NCBI GenBank assembly: GCA_014529385.2
Contig: CM043971.1
Coordinates: 56,665,709 to 56,729,708, forward strand
Direction of reading: 5' to 3'
Length of the DNA: 64,000 nt
From: Adiantum capillus-veneris
Taxonomy: Eukaryota > Streptophyta > Polypodiopsida > Polypodiales > Pteridaceae
Part shown: positions 1 through 10,930 of the stretch, piece after piece
How the letters are laid out: each line of letters opens with the position of its first letter
Numbering within the stretch: position 1 is the first letter of the stretch
Position numbers and translations under genes: made by a program
Notes under the pieces: generated by a model
What the model was told of the DNA's origin: nothing
Seen by the model: the letters and a program-made list of their open reading frames with translations, nothing else
Databases searched by the model: none

Positions 1-1
1 A

Positions 2-111
2 GTGCCGATCAAAGAGACAAAATCACAGAAAGCGGCACAGCTAGAGCGGCTAATGGAAAGCTTCAGAGCCGAAAGAGCCCTCAAGGGAAATTTGAGCGAG
101 CTATGGAAGTC
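2..111 (+). pseudogene. Upstream fragment of coiled-coil ORF
   Basis: This is an open frame running in from the window edge, rich in Lys, Glu, Arg and Gln (for example LERLMESFRAERALKG), as expected for a helical or coiled-coil segment. It is cut at 111 by the end of the nested copia element. Removing that element and one target duplication joins it to sequence just before 3903, but the joined frame soon meets a stop, so the gene was probably already broken. Assignment to the coiled-coil ORF rests on position and composition only; I could not align it to the minus-strand copy. Confidence 0.4.
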
Positions 112-301
112 TGAAGGGGATCGGAGAGCACCACAAACGGAGAGTGTGAGAGAGAAGGAGACACACGACACACAGATATGGGTGGGGAGACTCAAAGAGT
201 GAGCAGCCCCCTATACACTTATGCTATGTATAAGGTATACAAGTCAGTGGACGCCCAAACTCTGGGCGGCCGGGCAAGGCACAGGCGCCTATACCCCAAC
301 A
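112..301 (-). repeat. 3' LTR of small copia element
   Basis: It is 190 bp with TG...CA ends and matches 3733-3884 almost base for base over about 137 bp. It carries about 38 bp (near 250-288, a GC-rich stretch) that the other LTR lacks. That indel and a few substitutions show the insertion is not recent. Confidence 0.85.
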
Positions 302-318
302 ACCTCCCACTTAAAGGA
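302..318 (-). promoter_or_regulatory. Polypurine tract
   Basis: On the minus strand, CCTTTAAGTGGGAGGT lies directly against the 3' LTR start TGTTGGGG. The same core (CCTTTAAGTGGGAG) precedes the 3' LTR of the sister element at 48024-48036, supporting it as the plus-strand primer site. Confidence 0.75.
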
Positions 319-513
319 AAATGTGCCTTTAAGCAAGAGAACCTAGTCTAAAGACTACAGACTACAAAAGGCAAGAGAAAACCGCTCTCAATCGATGCCC
401 ACTGGTTGGCTGTGATGATCGTGTGCATCCGGCTGTCCTGCTCCCGTGTAAGTCCATACACCACCAGACGTACCGTACACGTACTGCAAGTATGTACGCA
501 ATACTTGCATATC

Positions 514-924
514 TCACTCGTGCACTATGCCATCATCAGTCAACAAAGGATTGACAACCCCAACTACAAATGCTCCCACTGCAGCTACGATATCTGGTCT
601 CAAGATCAGCATCTCATACATGAGACCACCGAATGCCAATGCAATGCTAGCGGGCCCTACTAGCTCTGCGGAGCATGCATCAACATATATATCCTTGGCA
701 ATAGGTATCTCTGACTGACAAGGCGTGTCAGCCACATTCGTCTCTTGACTGTCTGCAAAAGACGCATCAACCTGTCGTGCAACCTCAGAGCAAACCAGCT
801 GCTCTAGGTGTCTGCTAGAAGACATATCCTGCACAACTATATCCCCATGCTCATTGTCGAGCATAGAAAGGAATGATTGCATAATCGCTGACGTCTCAGC
901 CTCCTCTGCAATCATCCACTGCAA
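514..924 (-). pseudogene. Conserved tail domain of small copia lineage
   Basis: This frame lies between the pre-integrase region and the polypurine tract, where copia elements normally carry integrase and RT. It is acidic in its first half and ends in a hydrophobic block, LRPDIVAAVGAFVVGVV, that could be membrane-inserting. The plus-strand sister element has a clear relative at 47600-47947 (LRPNIATAMGVFAFGVV), also just before its polypurine tract. Earlier blocks such as EIPIA/EIPFA match too. I do not recognise the family. Conservation in two diverged copies suggests it was once translated, but it could also be captured sequence. Confidence 0.5.
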
Positions 925-1062
925 ACATGACCACTCAATCTGCTATGACTCACTACAGCTCTCATGCTCTAACTCCTTATGCATAGACTCTTGCACAACT
1001 TCCTCCTGTCGTGACTCACTAGAGCAAGACCGCTCTACCTGTCTATCCTGCATAGAAGTATC

Positions 1063-1875
1063 TCACACAACTGACTCTCTGCTTTGCTCAGTCACTAGCA
1101 AAGCATGCATGTCTGACTCTGTCACCTCTCTGTGTGACTGCTCAAGTCGTGCCCCAACTGTGTGCACAATGAGCTCACTACTCTGCACTCCATGCAAAGC
1201 ACCCTGCAACCCATAAGCAAAAGAGACTATCCGGGTCTCTCGCTCTCTGCATGGCTGTAACAAGATTGAGACTCGACCATCTCGCACCAGTACTACGTGC
1301 AATGGGTACCATGTGCTAGCTCTAGCACCTCTCGCAATCACTAGCGAACCCAAATGCAACGCAAAAGATTGCTCAAGCAGCAATACCCGACATCCACTAT
1401 CCCTGAGCTGACCAATGGAGATCAAACTCATCGTCAAATCTGACACATGACGCACATCTCTGAGCACGTACGATGCACCGCTCGGTAATGACAGTCTCAC
1501 ATCTCCTGAACCAAGAATCTCATGGAATGACCCATCTGCCAATCGCACACTACCATGCACTCTGCTAGAATAGCTACTGAACCAATCATGATACGGAGTG
1601 ACATGAAAAATAGCGTCCCTGTCTAGCATCCACTGCAAAAGAAGTGCACTATCCTTAGACGTCAAAAAATCAGGAGTAATACAGGAGGCAAATGTGACCT
1701 CACTGTCACTAAGGTACTCAGACACTGTATCTGATCCTGCAGCTGTCAAGTCAACGGAGCCTATAGCATCTTCTGCATCCTTGAGACTAGCTTGTCTCCT
1801 GTGCTGTCTCATACGACGAAAGCATCACCATCTAATGTGCCGTGTGTGACCACAATGCCAACATCTCAGGTGTTG
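1063..1875 (-). pseudogene. Copia Gag knuckle, protease and pre-integrase remnant
   Basis: Reading from 1875 down, a CCHC zinc knuckle (CWHCGHTRHIRW, stop, C) is complete in spacing but has an in-frame TGA just before its last cysteine. The frame then runs through a Ser/Asp-rich linker into a recognisable Ty1/copia protease/GAG_pre-integrase region: WMLDRDAIFHVTPYHDWFSS, a GSVRLADGS strand and LRDVRHVSDLTMSLISIGQL. The catalytic Asp-Ser-Gly expected before the HVT block reads LDRDA, so the protease is dead. No integrase HHCC or D,D,E residues follow. Confidence 0.75.
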
Positions 1876-3718
1876 ACACGAACGAGAATGTCGTCTCTCA
1901 TGAGTCATTGTTCTAGACTCGAAAGTCTCACACATATTGACTACGATAAGTGAATGTCAAAAATAACCAAGAGCTGTAACTCTACTCTAGGTACGGTAGC
2001 AATGAAATGCACTCAACTGATCCGAAAGAAGCAACCTGCAATGAGAAAATGCTCTAAAAAAAAAGAGCTCCAGCACCTACAATGCTCATGCAAATCCACG
2101 CATAAAATCTCTCGCAGTAGTGTAACCACACTGTGCTTCACAAATGGCAATGATGCAAATCCCAAATGCCAAGTACGAGGCTCTTGTAGAGTAAACCAAG
2201 CTCCTGTATGGATGTAAAAATATGGCTGCAAATCAGCCCCAAAATTCAGCTCTTAAACAGCTGCATAAACAAGTCACAAACGTGTCCCAGATCAACCTAC
2301 AACTGAGCCATACATGGACACCTGTAAAGAGGAAACAATGGCTGAAAATTCAGCACCCAAATTAGCCCTCAAACCTGCCTGTAAACTTGTAAACCTGTAG
2401 CTGAAACCTGTTGAAAAACCTCAAGCCATTAGTGCTCGAATCCGGCTACCTAGCTCATAGCCACACAAGCATACATCACAATATTCACTCATATGAGTGT
2501 GCCAAGATAACTGTACGCCTGTCAAACCGTGAGCTAATCACCAAACCCACACTGTGCGGTATCGATGCATACACACACACAAATCTCCCACCTGCAGAGA
2601 ACACCGCACGCAAATGCTGAGTGCAACCCGCAATCTCTACCTAGATCACATAAATGATGCGCATAAAACTCCTGGGAAAATTTTGCCAAAGTTTCGACGC
2701 ACAATGGCTATCAACACAAAATAACCATTGTCCTGCAAGCTCAATACAATGAGCAATCAATGCGCATCAAACTACACTCAACATACATGCATAAGCTCTG
2801 CAAACCTGTGTCCAACAAATGCTCACAAAGAGTACCACAGGTGACCATACATGTCATCTACAACCAACCTCTGCACTTGATCACAAGATCTACTGCTCAC
2901 CACATAAGCATACATAGAGCATTACCCGCTCAAAGACCATGTATGCAAGCCACAACACTGCAGAAGAACCACTCAACTGCAAAACTGACAACACCTGTGG
3001 GGGTACTAGACTCAACCTGTACCTGGGAGTCAAACCCGATCTTGTAACACCTCAAAATGCTCACAATCAATAAAATTAAACCAATCCACCTCATATGTGC
3101 CTGCTACCTGCAATGTGCACGGGTAAGCTGTCTGCAGCAAAGAAAACAACAGAGCCCAAAACTGTCCTGGAAAATAGTCTCTGTGTTTTTAATTTGAGAC
3201 CCACCTGCACTCCTAATCAGAAAATGATTCCTTCTACAAAGTCGTAGAGCTTGAAGCCAGCTCCATTTTGAACCAAAAAGTTTTGGAATTGGAGCTTTGT
3301 AGCTCAAGTTATGAGCAAAACAGTAGACTATTGTCAAACTGCCAAAAACTGAACGACTTTCTTCTGTGCTTCTTTGAGCTCATAGAAAGTCTCAAACTCA
3401 CTTCCCACCTCTATGCATGAGCTAAATGCACCAATCTCACAGTGCTTCCATGTCTATGGAAGCTCCAAGCTCCAATCTGTCGCCGATGTAGCCGTTGCAA
3501 AGCTTGCTGAGAAGAGGGAAGGTGATGTACACAGTGGGCTGATCTGTAGAGGAACTGAGGACCGATCTGTGAGCACTAGGAAGCTCCTAAGAGATCTCTT
3601 GCAAGCCTCTGTATGGCTGTCCACAAGCCTCCTCTATTTCTTTGCTCAGATCTGTGACCTCTCTGCCATAGCCGACGAGTTCATCGCGAAGCCGTCCATC
3701 TACGCTCTCACACCTGTC
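1876..3718 (-). other. Leader / lost gag region of small copia element
   Basis: These 1.8 kb lie between the primer binding site and the zinc knuckle. I find no Gag-like protein in any frame: the open frames are short and unlike retrotransposon proteins. Part of it (3230-3340) resembles the style of the leaders in the other copia elements here. I treat it as non-coding leader plus decayed gag. Confidence 0.4.
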
Positions 3719-3730
3719 GCTCTAATACCA
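3719..3730 (-). promoter_or_regulatory. Primer binding site, initiator-Met type
   Basis: The minus strand reads TGGTATTAGAGC two bases inside the 5' LTR. It differs at one position from TGGTATCAGAGC, the site complementary to plant initiator tRNA-Met used by copia elements and found unchanged at 45253-45264. Confidence 0.85.
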
Positions 3731-3732
3731 AT

Positions 3733-3884
3733 TGAAGGGGATCGGAGAGCACCACAGACAGAGAGTGAGAGAGAGAAGGAGACACACGACACACAGATAT
3801 GGGTGGAGAGACTCAAAGAGTGAGCAGCCCCCTATACACTTATGCTATGTATAAGGTATACAAGTCAGTGGGCGTACCCCAACA
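3733..3884 (-). repeat. 5' LTR of small copia element
   Basis: This 152-bp LTR carries TG...CA ends. It lacks about 38 bp present in the 3' copy but is otherwise nearly identical. A long overlapping frame on the opposite strand here is only LTR and leader sequence. Confidence 0.85.
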
Positions 3885-3902
3885 AAGCCCTCACTGGAAA
3901 CC

Positions 3903-6259
3903 ATGTCGAGATCATCCCAAAGGGTGCACAGAGACAGATTTAAAGATTATATCAAAAAAATTGAGATCTTGGATACTACGATAGAAAATATCCCAAATGT
4001 ACCATTTACAGAAGCAGAAGTGGATGAAGTACGACGGCAACTGCTAGAAGAGCAGGAAGGCCAAGAGAGAGAGAGAAAGACAAAGGCGGACAGGGACTTC
4101 AAGAAAAAGCCGGCAACTCCACCTTCCAGCTCGGAGTCTAGCCCACTGCCAACACCACCTCCTCGTAGCCCTCCACAAACTCAACAGAAGGAGGAGCTAG
4201 ACAAATCTGAAGATCAAGAAGATTCAAGGCAAGAATAGAGCCAAGAGCAAGATCAAAAAGAAGAAACTAAGCCCAAAAGTGAGCAGCCAGAGCCAAATGA
4301 AGCAAGGTATAACACGTTTCTAGATCTACTAGCTGCTAGATATTCAAAAGAAGAGGTAGCCACAGTCGCATTTGACTTGGCAAGCACAGGGCCCAAAGAA
4401 CAGATGCAGAGCCTGTAGTTAGTGGAGCTAAAAGAGATGGCCACTGATACAGTGGACCTGCAGCCACCCACCAATGATTGGGATGCGGTGATGACCAAGC
4501 TAACCGGGCTCAGGGCACAATCACTGGCCACGGAAAGTGAGATGGCTAATCTCAAAGCCACTGAAGTGCAGATCAAGTCTGAAGTCGACACTCTACAAAA
4601 ACAAAGCCAAAGGCATATAGAGAGGGAAGCAGAGCTGCAAGCCAGTTTGGCAAAGGCATTGCAAAGATGCCAGGAGGTGGAAAGAGAAAATCAGGCAGTA
4701 GCTCAAAGACTGCAAGGAGCTGAAGATGAATACAGAAAACTCAGGAAGTTATTGACAGATGCAAAGAGGAAAAGGGACAACCTAACCCTACAACTTGCTG
4801 AAGAGTCCAAGGAAGTGGAAGCCATGCGGAATGCCAAAGAGAAGGCAGAGATAGAGCAGGAGGCTAGCCAGGATGAGGTCAATGAGCTCAAGGACCAGAT
4901 TAAAGTTAAAGATCAAACCATCCAATGGCCACAGGCATCTCCTGCCAGAGTCAGAGCTACTAGCTCGACTCACACCACTTCAGTTATGAGGAGCAAATGA
5001 AAGAGCTCCAGAAGGAGTTAACCTTAGAGAAAAAGCAAAGGCTGATGATGGCCAAGGGGTCAGTTGTCATGCAAAACCGCATGGAAGAAGAGCACAAGGC
5101 AATGCAGAATGAGCTGGAAACCATCAAGAGAAAGCTCGAGGAGGCGGAGAAGATAAATGCCGATTTGAATGACCTCCTTGTGAGTATGGGAGAGCAAGCT
5201 GAGGCAGAAAAGCAGACATTCCAAAAGCAAATAGAAGAGCTGAGAGGCCAGCAGACAGCAGAGCAGTTCACCACCGGGCCAGCAACCATGGAAGGAATAG
5301 ATTTAGAGAATGTGGCAGATCCTGTGGACACACCCGTGCAAGAGGAAATCCTTGTAGGACCCTCTCAAGAGCCACAAGATCTAACACAAGAAGAATCAGA
5401 GAAGTTGCGAAAGGCCATAGAAGCAGAAATCAGAGACATGGCCAAAGAAGCCTTGGAATGGGAGCAGAGGGTCTTTATATCAATGACGATTCAAAAGATA
5501 GACGACAGCAACCTTCGGCATGAATGGATACAGCCCTCTCTCCCATATCCTTTGCTAAAATACGAAGCCGCCACAATCAACAAAAGAATCAGAGAAGAAC
5601 CAACAATGCCACTGTACACAGCAGACATCTCCAAGCCTGAAGGGGTAAAGTTGATAGTCAATTCTCAACACAAGTGGAGAAAGTCATGGCTGACAAAGTA
5701 TCCACAGTACCTAATCCATCTGGTAGAGGCACCAAAAGTCATCAGAGATAACCTAAGTTTCTGCCCTCTACGAAGGATGCGGACGTGGAAGGCCCAGGAG
5801 CTATTGCAAAGAAGCCAATCTACTTGGCTAAACTATCCGAAGCTGCCAGGCTTGAAGGCAGGCGAGAGAATAAGTGTTCAATACATGGTGAAAACCCTAA
5901 CGGACGCCATCAAATTGTTCACTGGCTCACCTGACCTATCTTGCATAATGATGAGAAAGATTTGCAAAACACTTTTGGCAGTCTTCAAGACATTCAAACC
6001 AAGCCACGCGACAGACAGTATCTTCTTCTTTCAAGATACATACAAATGTGCATACGATCTATCTGGTCAACCTTCCAAGGAGCTGATACATGCATTGTAT
6101 CAAAGGATCATGTTTTTGCCATCCTATCACCTCCTAGCCTTTGAAGAAGCTTTCTACACTGGCTTCTTCACAATCAGCACTGAAATATTCAGCCCGACAC
6201 TACTGGCTCAACATGTAAGATATGAGTCACTGCTTAAGATGAGAGAAAGCCTAAGATGA
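3903..6259 (+). pseudogene. Coiled-coil protein of LTR element, unknown C-terminal domain
   Basis: One frame runs 3903-5000 with two in-frame stops (near 4236 and 4416); a frameshift close to 4950-4990 moves to the frame ending at 6259. In order: a helical N-part, a Pro/Ser-rich linker (4110-4190), and about 900 bp of heptad-like coiled coil rich in Glu, Lys and Gln. A C-terminal globular region of about 260 residues follows, with blocks LPYPLLKYE, KWRKSWLTKYPQYLI, YMVKTLT, DLSGQPSKE and AFEEAFYTGFFT. The same blocks in the same order occur at 14266-15070 (minus). Position between leader and polypurine tract suggests a Gag-like role, which is inference. I recognise no named domain. Confidence 0.65.
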
Positions 6260-6297
6260 AGAAGCAGCTCAACAGCCATGTCGAGGACGACATGAGC

Positions 6298-6311
6298 AAG
6301 GAAGGGGGGAG
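6298..6311 (+). promoter_or_regulatory. Polypurine tract
   Basis: AAGGAAGGGGGGAG abuts the LTR start TGTTAGAAGC. An identical tract precedes the LTR at 10400. Confidence 0.8.
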
Positions 6312-7241
6312 TGTTAGAAGCTGGACACACCCTACGGAAAATGACTGCTCAGCAAATTATTATTTTTTGTAATTATTCATTTATTGAGAAAATCCGACAT
6401 TTCACCTTTGTAAATATTGGGGCTTACAGAAGTTTCTAGATTGTATCCAAGTTTTGACACTTAGATTGAGTAGATGGTTAAATTGGAACACTAGGGTTTG
6501 AGAATTGTAAGGTATTTATACCACTTTTTGACCTTAATGAAAAACCTTTTGTCATTTAAAAAAAGTTTTGAAGTCTGTGAGTGAGCGTACTGTGTACGAG
6601 AGAGAGTGAGAGCTTCATCTTGATGCTACGTGCGCACCGGTGGTCGGAATCGAATGCGGAGAAGTGCAGCGTGTTGCCCCCGACAAGAGCTACGCGCCAA
6701 TACCTACATTGCGCGCGTACAGTCCAGTTTTGCGAGCTCCATCTACGAGATTCATTTGGTGATTCGGTGAGCATACGTTGTTTGTTTTTGCATTGCAGCA
6801 TATCCACGCGTTCGCATTGAGTAGAACTACACATTAGGCACTTTAGATTTCAAAAACGACGACCTGCAAATTTCAGCCAGACATCCTACGTGATTTTGCA
6901 CCAGGTGTCTTGGGATGGGGTTTTGGTTCATAGACCTTACGGAGAGCGACCTATTGGTGTTAGTAGGGTCTCCATCAAGTTCTGTGGTGTTTCGAGATGG
7001 TTTGATGGGTATTTGGCTCTAGGAAGCATTGTAGGAAGTTTGCTCTTATGCACTCCTAAAGACTGTAGCTTAGACATTGGGTAGAGACCTCTGTAGGAAT
7101 TAGTTAGGAGTCGATCGAGTGTAGGTTGACACCCTATGCTTGCTTCCACGCGCCTGCGGGTCGAGCTTCGTCCTTAGCTGACAAATCTTGTTTGATGAGT
7201 TCTCGCTGTGCTGACGTCCGTCGCGGCATATCCGTCCAACA
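6312..7241 (+). repeat. 3' LTR of coiled-coil element
   Basis: It begins TGTTAGAAGC right after the polypurine tract and contains a TATA-like TATTTATACC near 6513. The right edge is a proposal: CCAACA at 7236-7241 gives 930 bp, close to 919-920 bp for the relative's LTRs. With only one LTR in the window the edge cannot be checked by alignment. No gene is seen inside. Confidence 0.5.
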
Positions 7242-7565
7242 ATGCTCCAAAAACAAAATTTTATTCTTGAGGAAAGAGACACGGCATGAATTTTCCAATC
7301 TCAGAAAAAGAAGAAAACACGAAGGAAGAGATCGCAATAAGCAGCGAAGTCATACCCCAGTTCAAAGACCAACATAGGGACTGGTGAGGACCCCGTATAT
7401 ATGAACAATGCTGAAGAGGATTCTGATTCAAGTAAAACCATGGAGATCAAAATGACCACTAAGATAGAAACAAACAAAGAAGATCTTCATGAGCCACAAT
7501 GGCCAGGATCAAAGAAGAAGATAGGAACTTATCCAAACCCTACAAAGGAGATCGATCAAGTCAAG

Positions 7566-8557
7566 CAATAAAGGAATTTGGTAGAAGATACCCAAAGGGA
7601 TCTAGAGCCGGCACCTAGGCAGATCCAGATTACAGACACAGTGTTCCCTATGCAACAACAACCTTACCAAGTCCATAGACCCTTAGCCATACCTAGGGTC
7701 ATCCAAGAAGAAAGTGACTTAAAGTCATGGGAAAGTGGGCCTACTCACTTCTTGATGGAATGAATGTTTAAAAAGAGACTATCTGACCCTATCAAAGAAA
7801 TGAAGACCCCATCTTCCCCACATCAAGGGACTAAAGCCCAAAAGGTGCCATTAAATATTGCCAAATTGATGGATTTCATGTCTTCAGAAGTTAGAACCAC
7901 CATCATGTCGAAACTATATGAAGACCCTGAGCTAGTCTCAGCTCTTCGAGCTTTCCTCAATGGAGAACTGAAGGTTGGGCTACCACAATTTTCAGAGATG
8001 GATGGAGTTGGGGAGATGCCAATAAAGGAGGAACACTTAGATCCACAATCCAACCTAGATGAGAACCTCGTTGTAGAACTACCTGTTAACAAGTTGGGAC
8101 AATACTTTCAGGGCGATGAATCCAATGCAACCATACCAATCACTATCAAAGGATTAACTGTGAAGGGAATCGTTGATGGTGGCACTGGGGTTAGCATTGT
8201 GACTAAAAATTGATGAGAAACTATCACCTTGGGACCACAACCATAGTAGTAAAGATGGCCAATGGGTCTATTGTTAAACCTATTGGGATGCTACAAGATC
8301 TCAAGATCAAGGTCTTTGGACATAAAATACAAATTACATTCATTGTTATGGATTTCTCCAAGCACACTATGGCATTTGAGATGATCTTAGGACGTTCTTT
8401 CATGAGGGAAGCAAAAATGGTGCATGACTGGTCTAAAAACCATGTCTACTTGCAGTTCCAAGATTTTGTTATTCGAGTAGATATTGTAACTGGTCGAGCA
8501 TATCCTCTAGGAAACAGGTTTATAATTGATCATAGATCTGAAACCATAGCTCACTAG
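7566..8557 (+). pseudogene. Gag end and first retropepsin (PR1)
   Basis: Successive frames (7578-7763, 7764-8213, 8210-8557) form a broken gag-protease segment. The protease flap and active site read VKGIVDGGTGVSIVTKN, with Asp-Gly-Gly where retropepsins have Asp-Ser/Thr-Gly. A stop and frameshift at about 8213 precede the C-terminal half, MILGRSFMREAKMVHDWS, which parallels IILGRPFMRQVQLIQDWG of the gypsy at 36240-36305. The upstream part (PLNIAKLMDFM) parallels the protease lead-in of that element. Dead but clearly the same family. Confidence 0.7.
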
Positions 8558-8619
8558 GCCTCATTGCAGTATTGTTACACGTGTAAAGCGGACACTAATG
8601 TTGGGGAAGATTCTCCTTA

Positions 8620-9090
8620 ATGGACGTACCACATGGGATGACTGAGTCGGACAATGTGGATTGGGTCCACCTAGCAGCAACCATAGACACTTGGGAAAAC
8701 AGGGGGACAACCTTGGTAACACCTAAGGGGGATGAAATGCCACCACTCATACCCATTAATATTCTAGAAGCAATGCATATAGCTTCTGATGACCTACAAG
8801 ATGAAGGTCGAACCAGTAGTGTCTCATTAGACTATAGCCCAAACTATAGCCCACACGATTTGGGGTCAGAATCATCAATTGAAATTGACTCTAAGGACAA
8901 AGAATCTAAGTTGAATCTTAGTGAAAATGTGGGGACAAACCATTCAGGACCCAGTGGTACCCTAGATATGACAATCTATCCAAGGGAGCAGAAGACACAA
9001 GTAGCGATTCATCTAGTAACTCTTCACTAGAGGTCGGCCGTAATCAAAAATTAGACAAGAAGAGTAAGAGATATAAGAGACAACAATATC
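8620..9090 (+). pseudogene. Acidic PR1-downstream linker
   Basis: A 136-residue Ser/Asp/Glu-rich frame. Its start (DWVHLAATIDTW) parallels FEWTQTLATMDV at 36580-36620 in the full gypsy, where this region separates protease from RT. After 9030 it continues in another frame as a Lys-rich stretch. No catalytic domain is visible; it marks the place from which RT and integrase have been lost. Confidence 0.45.
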
Positions 9091-9098
9091 AAGCAAAT

Positions 9099-9545
9099 GT
9101 GTGTGCTAGAATAAATGAAAAGAAATCTACCACAGAGGCCAACCTCGGAGTTACACATGCATTCCACGTTGAAACAGACGAGGATTGGTTGGACTCTAAC
9201 ATGCCTCTACGATACCCTATTGAGCTAAACAGTGCTTATGGAAAAGTGTTATATATCACCTTATTGGACAGTGCTAAGTATGATCTGCTATCATATGGGG
9301 TGTGGTGTCAGTTTGCGAAGCCATCTCTATCTGAGAGTATTATCCAAGTCAAGGGTGTCAACAAGAAAAAACTACGATTTTTGGAATCTGGCACACTTAT
9401 GTCAGTTATGACAATGGGGTTGTAGCTCAAGACTTTTTGGTCATGCCTGCTAGAACTATGGAGGGTAATATAAACCTAGGATGCATGTGGATGATAGCCG
9501 CCAAATGCACTATTGATTGGGGGACTGGGAGTGTCACAACGCAGA
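9099..9545 (+). pseudogene. Second retropepsin-like domain (PR2)
   Basis: The frame 9099-9425 contains DEDWLDSN, then LLDSAKYDLLSYGVW (active-site strand, Asp-Ser with the glycine missing), IIQVKGVNKKK and, after a frameshift near 9420, FLVMPARTMEGN and KCTIDWGTGSV. This is the retropepsin order of active site, flap, and hydrophobic-hydrophobic-Gly strand. Two minus-strand relatives exist: 50800-51160, with the same KCTIDWGT block, and 20636-21130, which follows an integrase C-terminus. The missing glycine argues against catalysis in this copy. Confidence 0.6.
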
Positions 9546-10409
9546 AACCAACTCTTAGCCCTGCCACTCAAGCCATAGTCCCTAAGATATTGCCTCTTAA
9601 GGAAATAAAACCCAAAACATTGCATGTCCAGGCGGTTGAACCATATGTCCCCATATCCCAACTCTCTATAGCTTCAATTGATGTAGTTGAAATAAAGCTT
9701 GAGCCACACAAGACCCATCCCAATATAACAAAAACATACAAGTGGGTCCCTAAAGCTTCTTTAGCGACCATAGCTAGTGCTAAAAGACAGGAGCCTGGTA
9801 AGAGACGTCCCACTAGCCCCAAGAAATGTAAAAAAACATTGCGTTGGATTCCTAAAAATCTACTAGAAGCCCAAGGCTACTATGAAGGAAATGATAAAAT
9901 CTGGGTGCCAAAACGTAGATTGTGTTCCTACTTGTCACCTAACCCATGTGAGTCAAATTTTGTGATGACAAAGCCGATGGAAGATCATGGAAAGGAAAAA
10001 AAACACGGAATGCTACACACCCGCTCCAGAGCTAGTTTGGGTACCGAAGAAAGAACAATTTGTTCCACCTAGCTCAGCAACAGGGAAGTCAAATGAAGCT
10101 TCTTGCTCTTCATATAGTTCCTATATGGAAATAGAAGCTTCGACACAACCTCCACCTACCACTGTACATATCCATACAAACAAGGAAGAATTTGCACCTC
10201 CTGTTGTAAGTTCACCACCTACAAAAACATTGCAAATAAAATCATGGGAGAGTACCTTACCACCCTTGCAACTAGATGAAATGCCTAGGGCAGACAAAAA
10301 CTATTGGTCAAAATCTTCATCCATAACAACTTGGAACAATTGGTTTCAAAAGGTGACGACATCATTCCAAAAATACGATCTACCCAAGGAAGGGGGGAGT
10401 GTTTGCTGA
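9546..10409 (+). pseudogene. W[VI]PK-motif C-terminal protein
   Basis: Two overlapping frames (to 10072, then from 9987) make a basic, Pro-rich protein with four spaced copies of an aromatic-Pro-Lys motif: YKWVPKASL (near 9736), LRWIPKNLL (9838), KIWVPKRRL (9897) and LVWVPKKEQ (10033). It ends WNNWFQKVTTSFQKYDLPKEGG just before the polypurine tract. The minus-strand relatives at 49975-50660 and 20031-20633 keep the motif series in the same position. The repeated tryptophan motif looks like a set of short binding modules, but its partner is unknown and I recognise no family. Confidence 0.55.
10386..10399 (+). promoter_or_regulatory. Polypurine tract
   Basis: AAGGAAGGGGGGAG is identical to the tract at 6298-6311 and abuts an LTR start TGTTTGCTGACG. 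Confidence 0.75.
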
Positions 10410-10930
10410 CGTCCATCATTCACTTGCTTCTCTCTCAACCTTCATCCCTGACCTCTCAATATCCAATCCTAGGGAATGTATATATAAATCCTTATATTCA
10501 CAAAAAACAAAAATAGTAAAGAGCAAGAGCAATTAGCAAACAAGTGTGCACAATAAAAGTCAAAACATTGACCAAGAACTACACATTTACATCTGATACA
10601 CTGAAACAGAAACCTATGTCATCAAACACCTTTGATCCTCATCACTCAAGTGATGGAGGGTAGGTAGGATTAGCACGATAGGAGTGTTTTTGTTTTAAAG
10701 ATTAGTGATTAGCAAAGTTCTTTTGTCCCATCGATGTGCCTCCTAGAGGTATTCTTTGTGTTTCCTCGTGTGTACAAGAACGTGTTGTTGTTAGGATTTT
10801 GGACCTTCATGGGATCTTTCTCTCGTTCACTCTTCAAATCAAGCGCGATCATCAACATAAACAGGTGTTTCTTATCCATTAGCATGGCCCCTTATCTTTT
10901 TTGCATCCATGTTTGTCTGCTTTAATTGTG
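10400..10930 (+). repeat. 3' LTR of gypsy derivative, right edge uncertain
   Basis: It starts TGTTTGCTGACGTCC and has a TATA-like TATATATAAATC at 10479-10490. The right edge cannot be fixed without a partner LTR. A 10-bp GCTGACGTCC also occurs at 7209, but the match is too short to call the 5' LTR. Confidence 0.4.

Larger units (their letters stand above)
112..3884 (-). mobile_element. Complete small non-autonomous Ty1/copia-type element
   Basis: Both ends are visible. On the minus strand the 5' LTR (3884-3733) begins TGTTGGGGTA and ends CCTTCA. It is followed after two bases by an initiator-Met-type primer binding site and closes with a polypurine tract (about 318-302) and a 3' LTR (301-112). 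Flanks are AAGTC (107-111) and AAGCC (3885-3889), a 5-bp target duplication with one mismatch. The 3.4-kb interior holds a CCHC knuckle, a protease/pre-integrase region and a tail domain, but no integrase catalytic core or RT, so it depended on another element. The same layout recurs at 44991-48423. Confidence 0.85.
1..7241 (+). mobile_element. Coiled-coil-encoding LTR retrotransposon, 3' portion
   Basis: The element enters from outside the window, is interrupted by the copia insertion at 112-3884, resumes at 3885-3889 and ends in a polypurine tract (6298-6311) and an LTR starting TGTTAGAAGC at 6312. It encodes a long coiled-coil protein with an unrecognised C-terminal domain and no visible protease, RT, RNase H or integrase, so it should be non-autonomous. 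A homologous copy lies on the minus strand at 13331-19310. The 5' LTR is not in the window, so no target duplication can be checked, and the 7241 end is placed by length similarity to the 919-920 bp LTRs of the relative and by a CA ending. Confidence 0.6.
7380..10930 (+). mobile_element. Gypsy derivative with PR1, PR2 and W-motif C-terminus
   Basis: The interior carries a degenerate Gag/PR1 part, an acidic linker, a second retropepsin-like domain, then W[VI]PK motifs, a polypurine tract and an LTR start. PR1 and its linker match the gypsy element at 35750-36950 in sequence style and order, but here the linker leads into PR2 with no RT, RNase H or integrase between. It is therefore an internally deleted, non-autonomous copy. 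No 5' LTR or primer site is recognisable on the left. Confidence 0.6.

Noticed and set aside
854-1216. 120-codon plus-strand frame
   Set aside because: Antisense shadow of the copia region; the minus strand gives recognisable pre-integrase protein.
3738-3755. GGGATCGGAGAGCACCA, resembling a sequencing adapter and also present at 52468
   Set aside because: It lacks a base of the common adapter core, is present in both LTRs of the element, and continues as normal LTR sequence; the match at 52468 is short and may be chance.
3413-3823. 136-codon plus-strand frame
   Set aside because: It crosses the primer site and LTR of the minus-strand copia element and shares its end with the other LTR, so it is not a gene.
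7209-7218. 5' LTR of the gypsy derivative, from a match to the LTR at 10400
   Set aside because: Only about 10 bp (GCTGACGTCC) are shared and the following sequence diverges.
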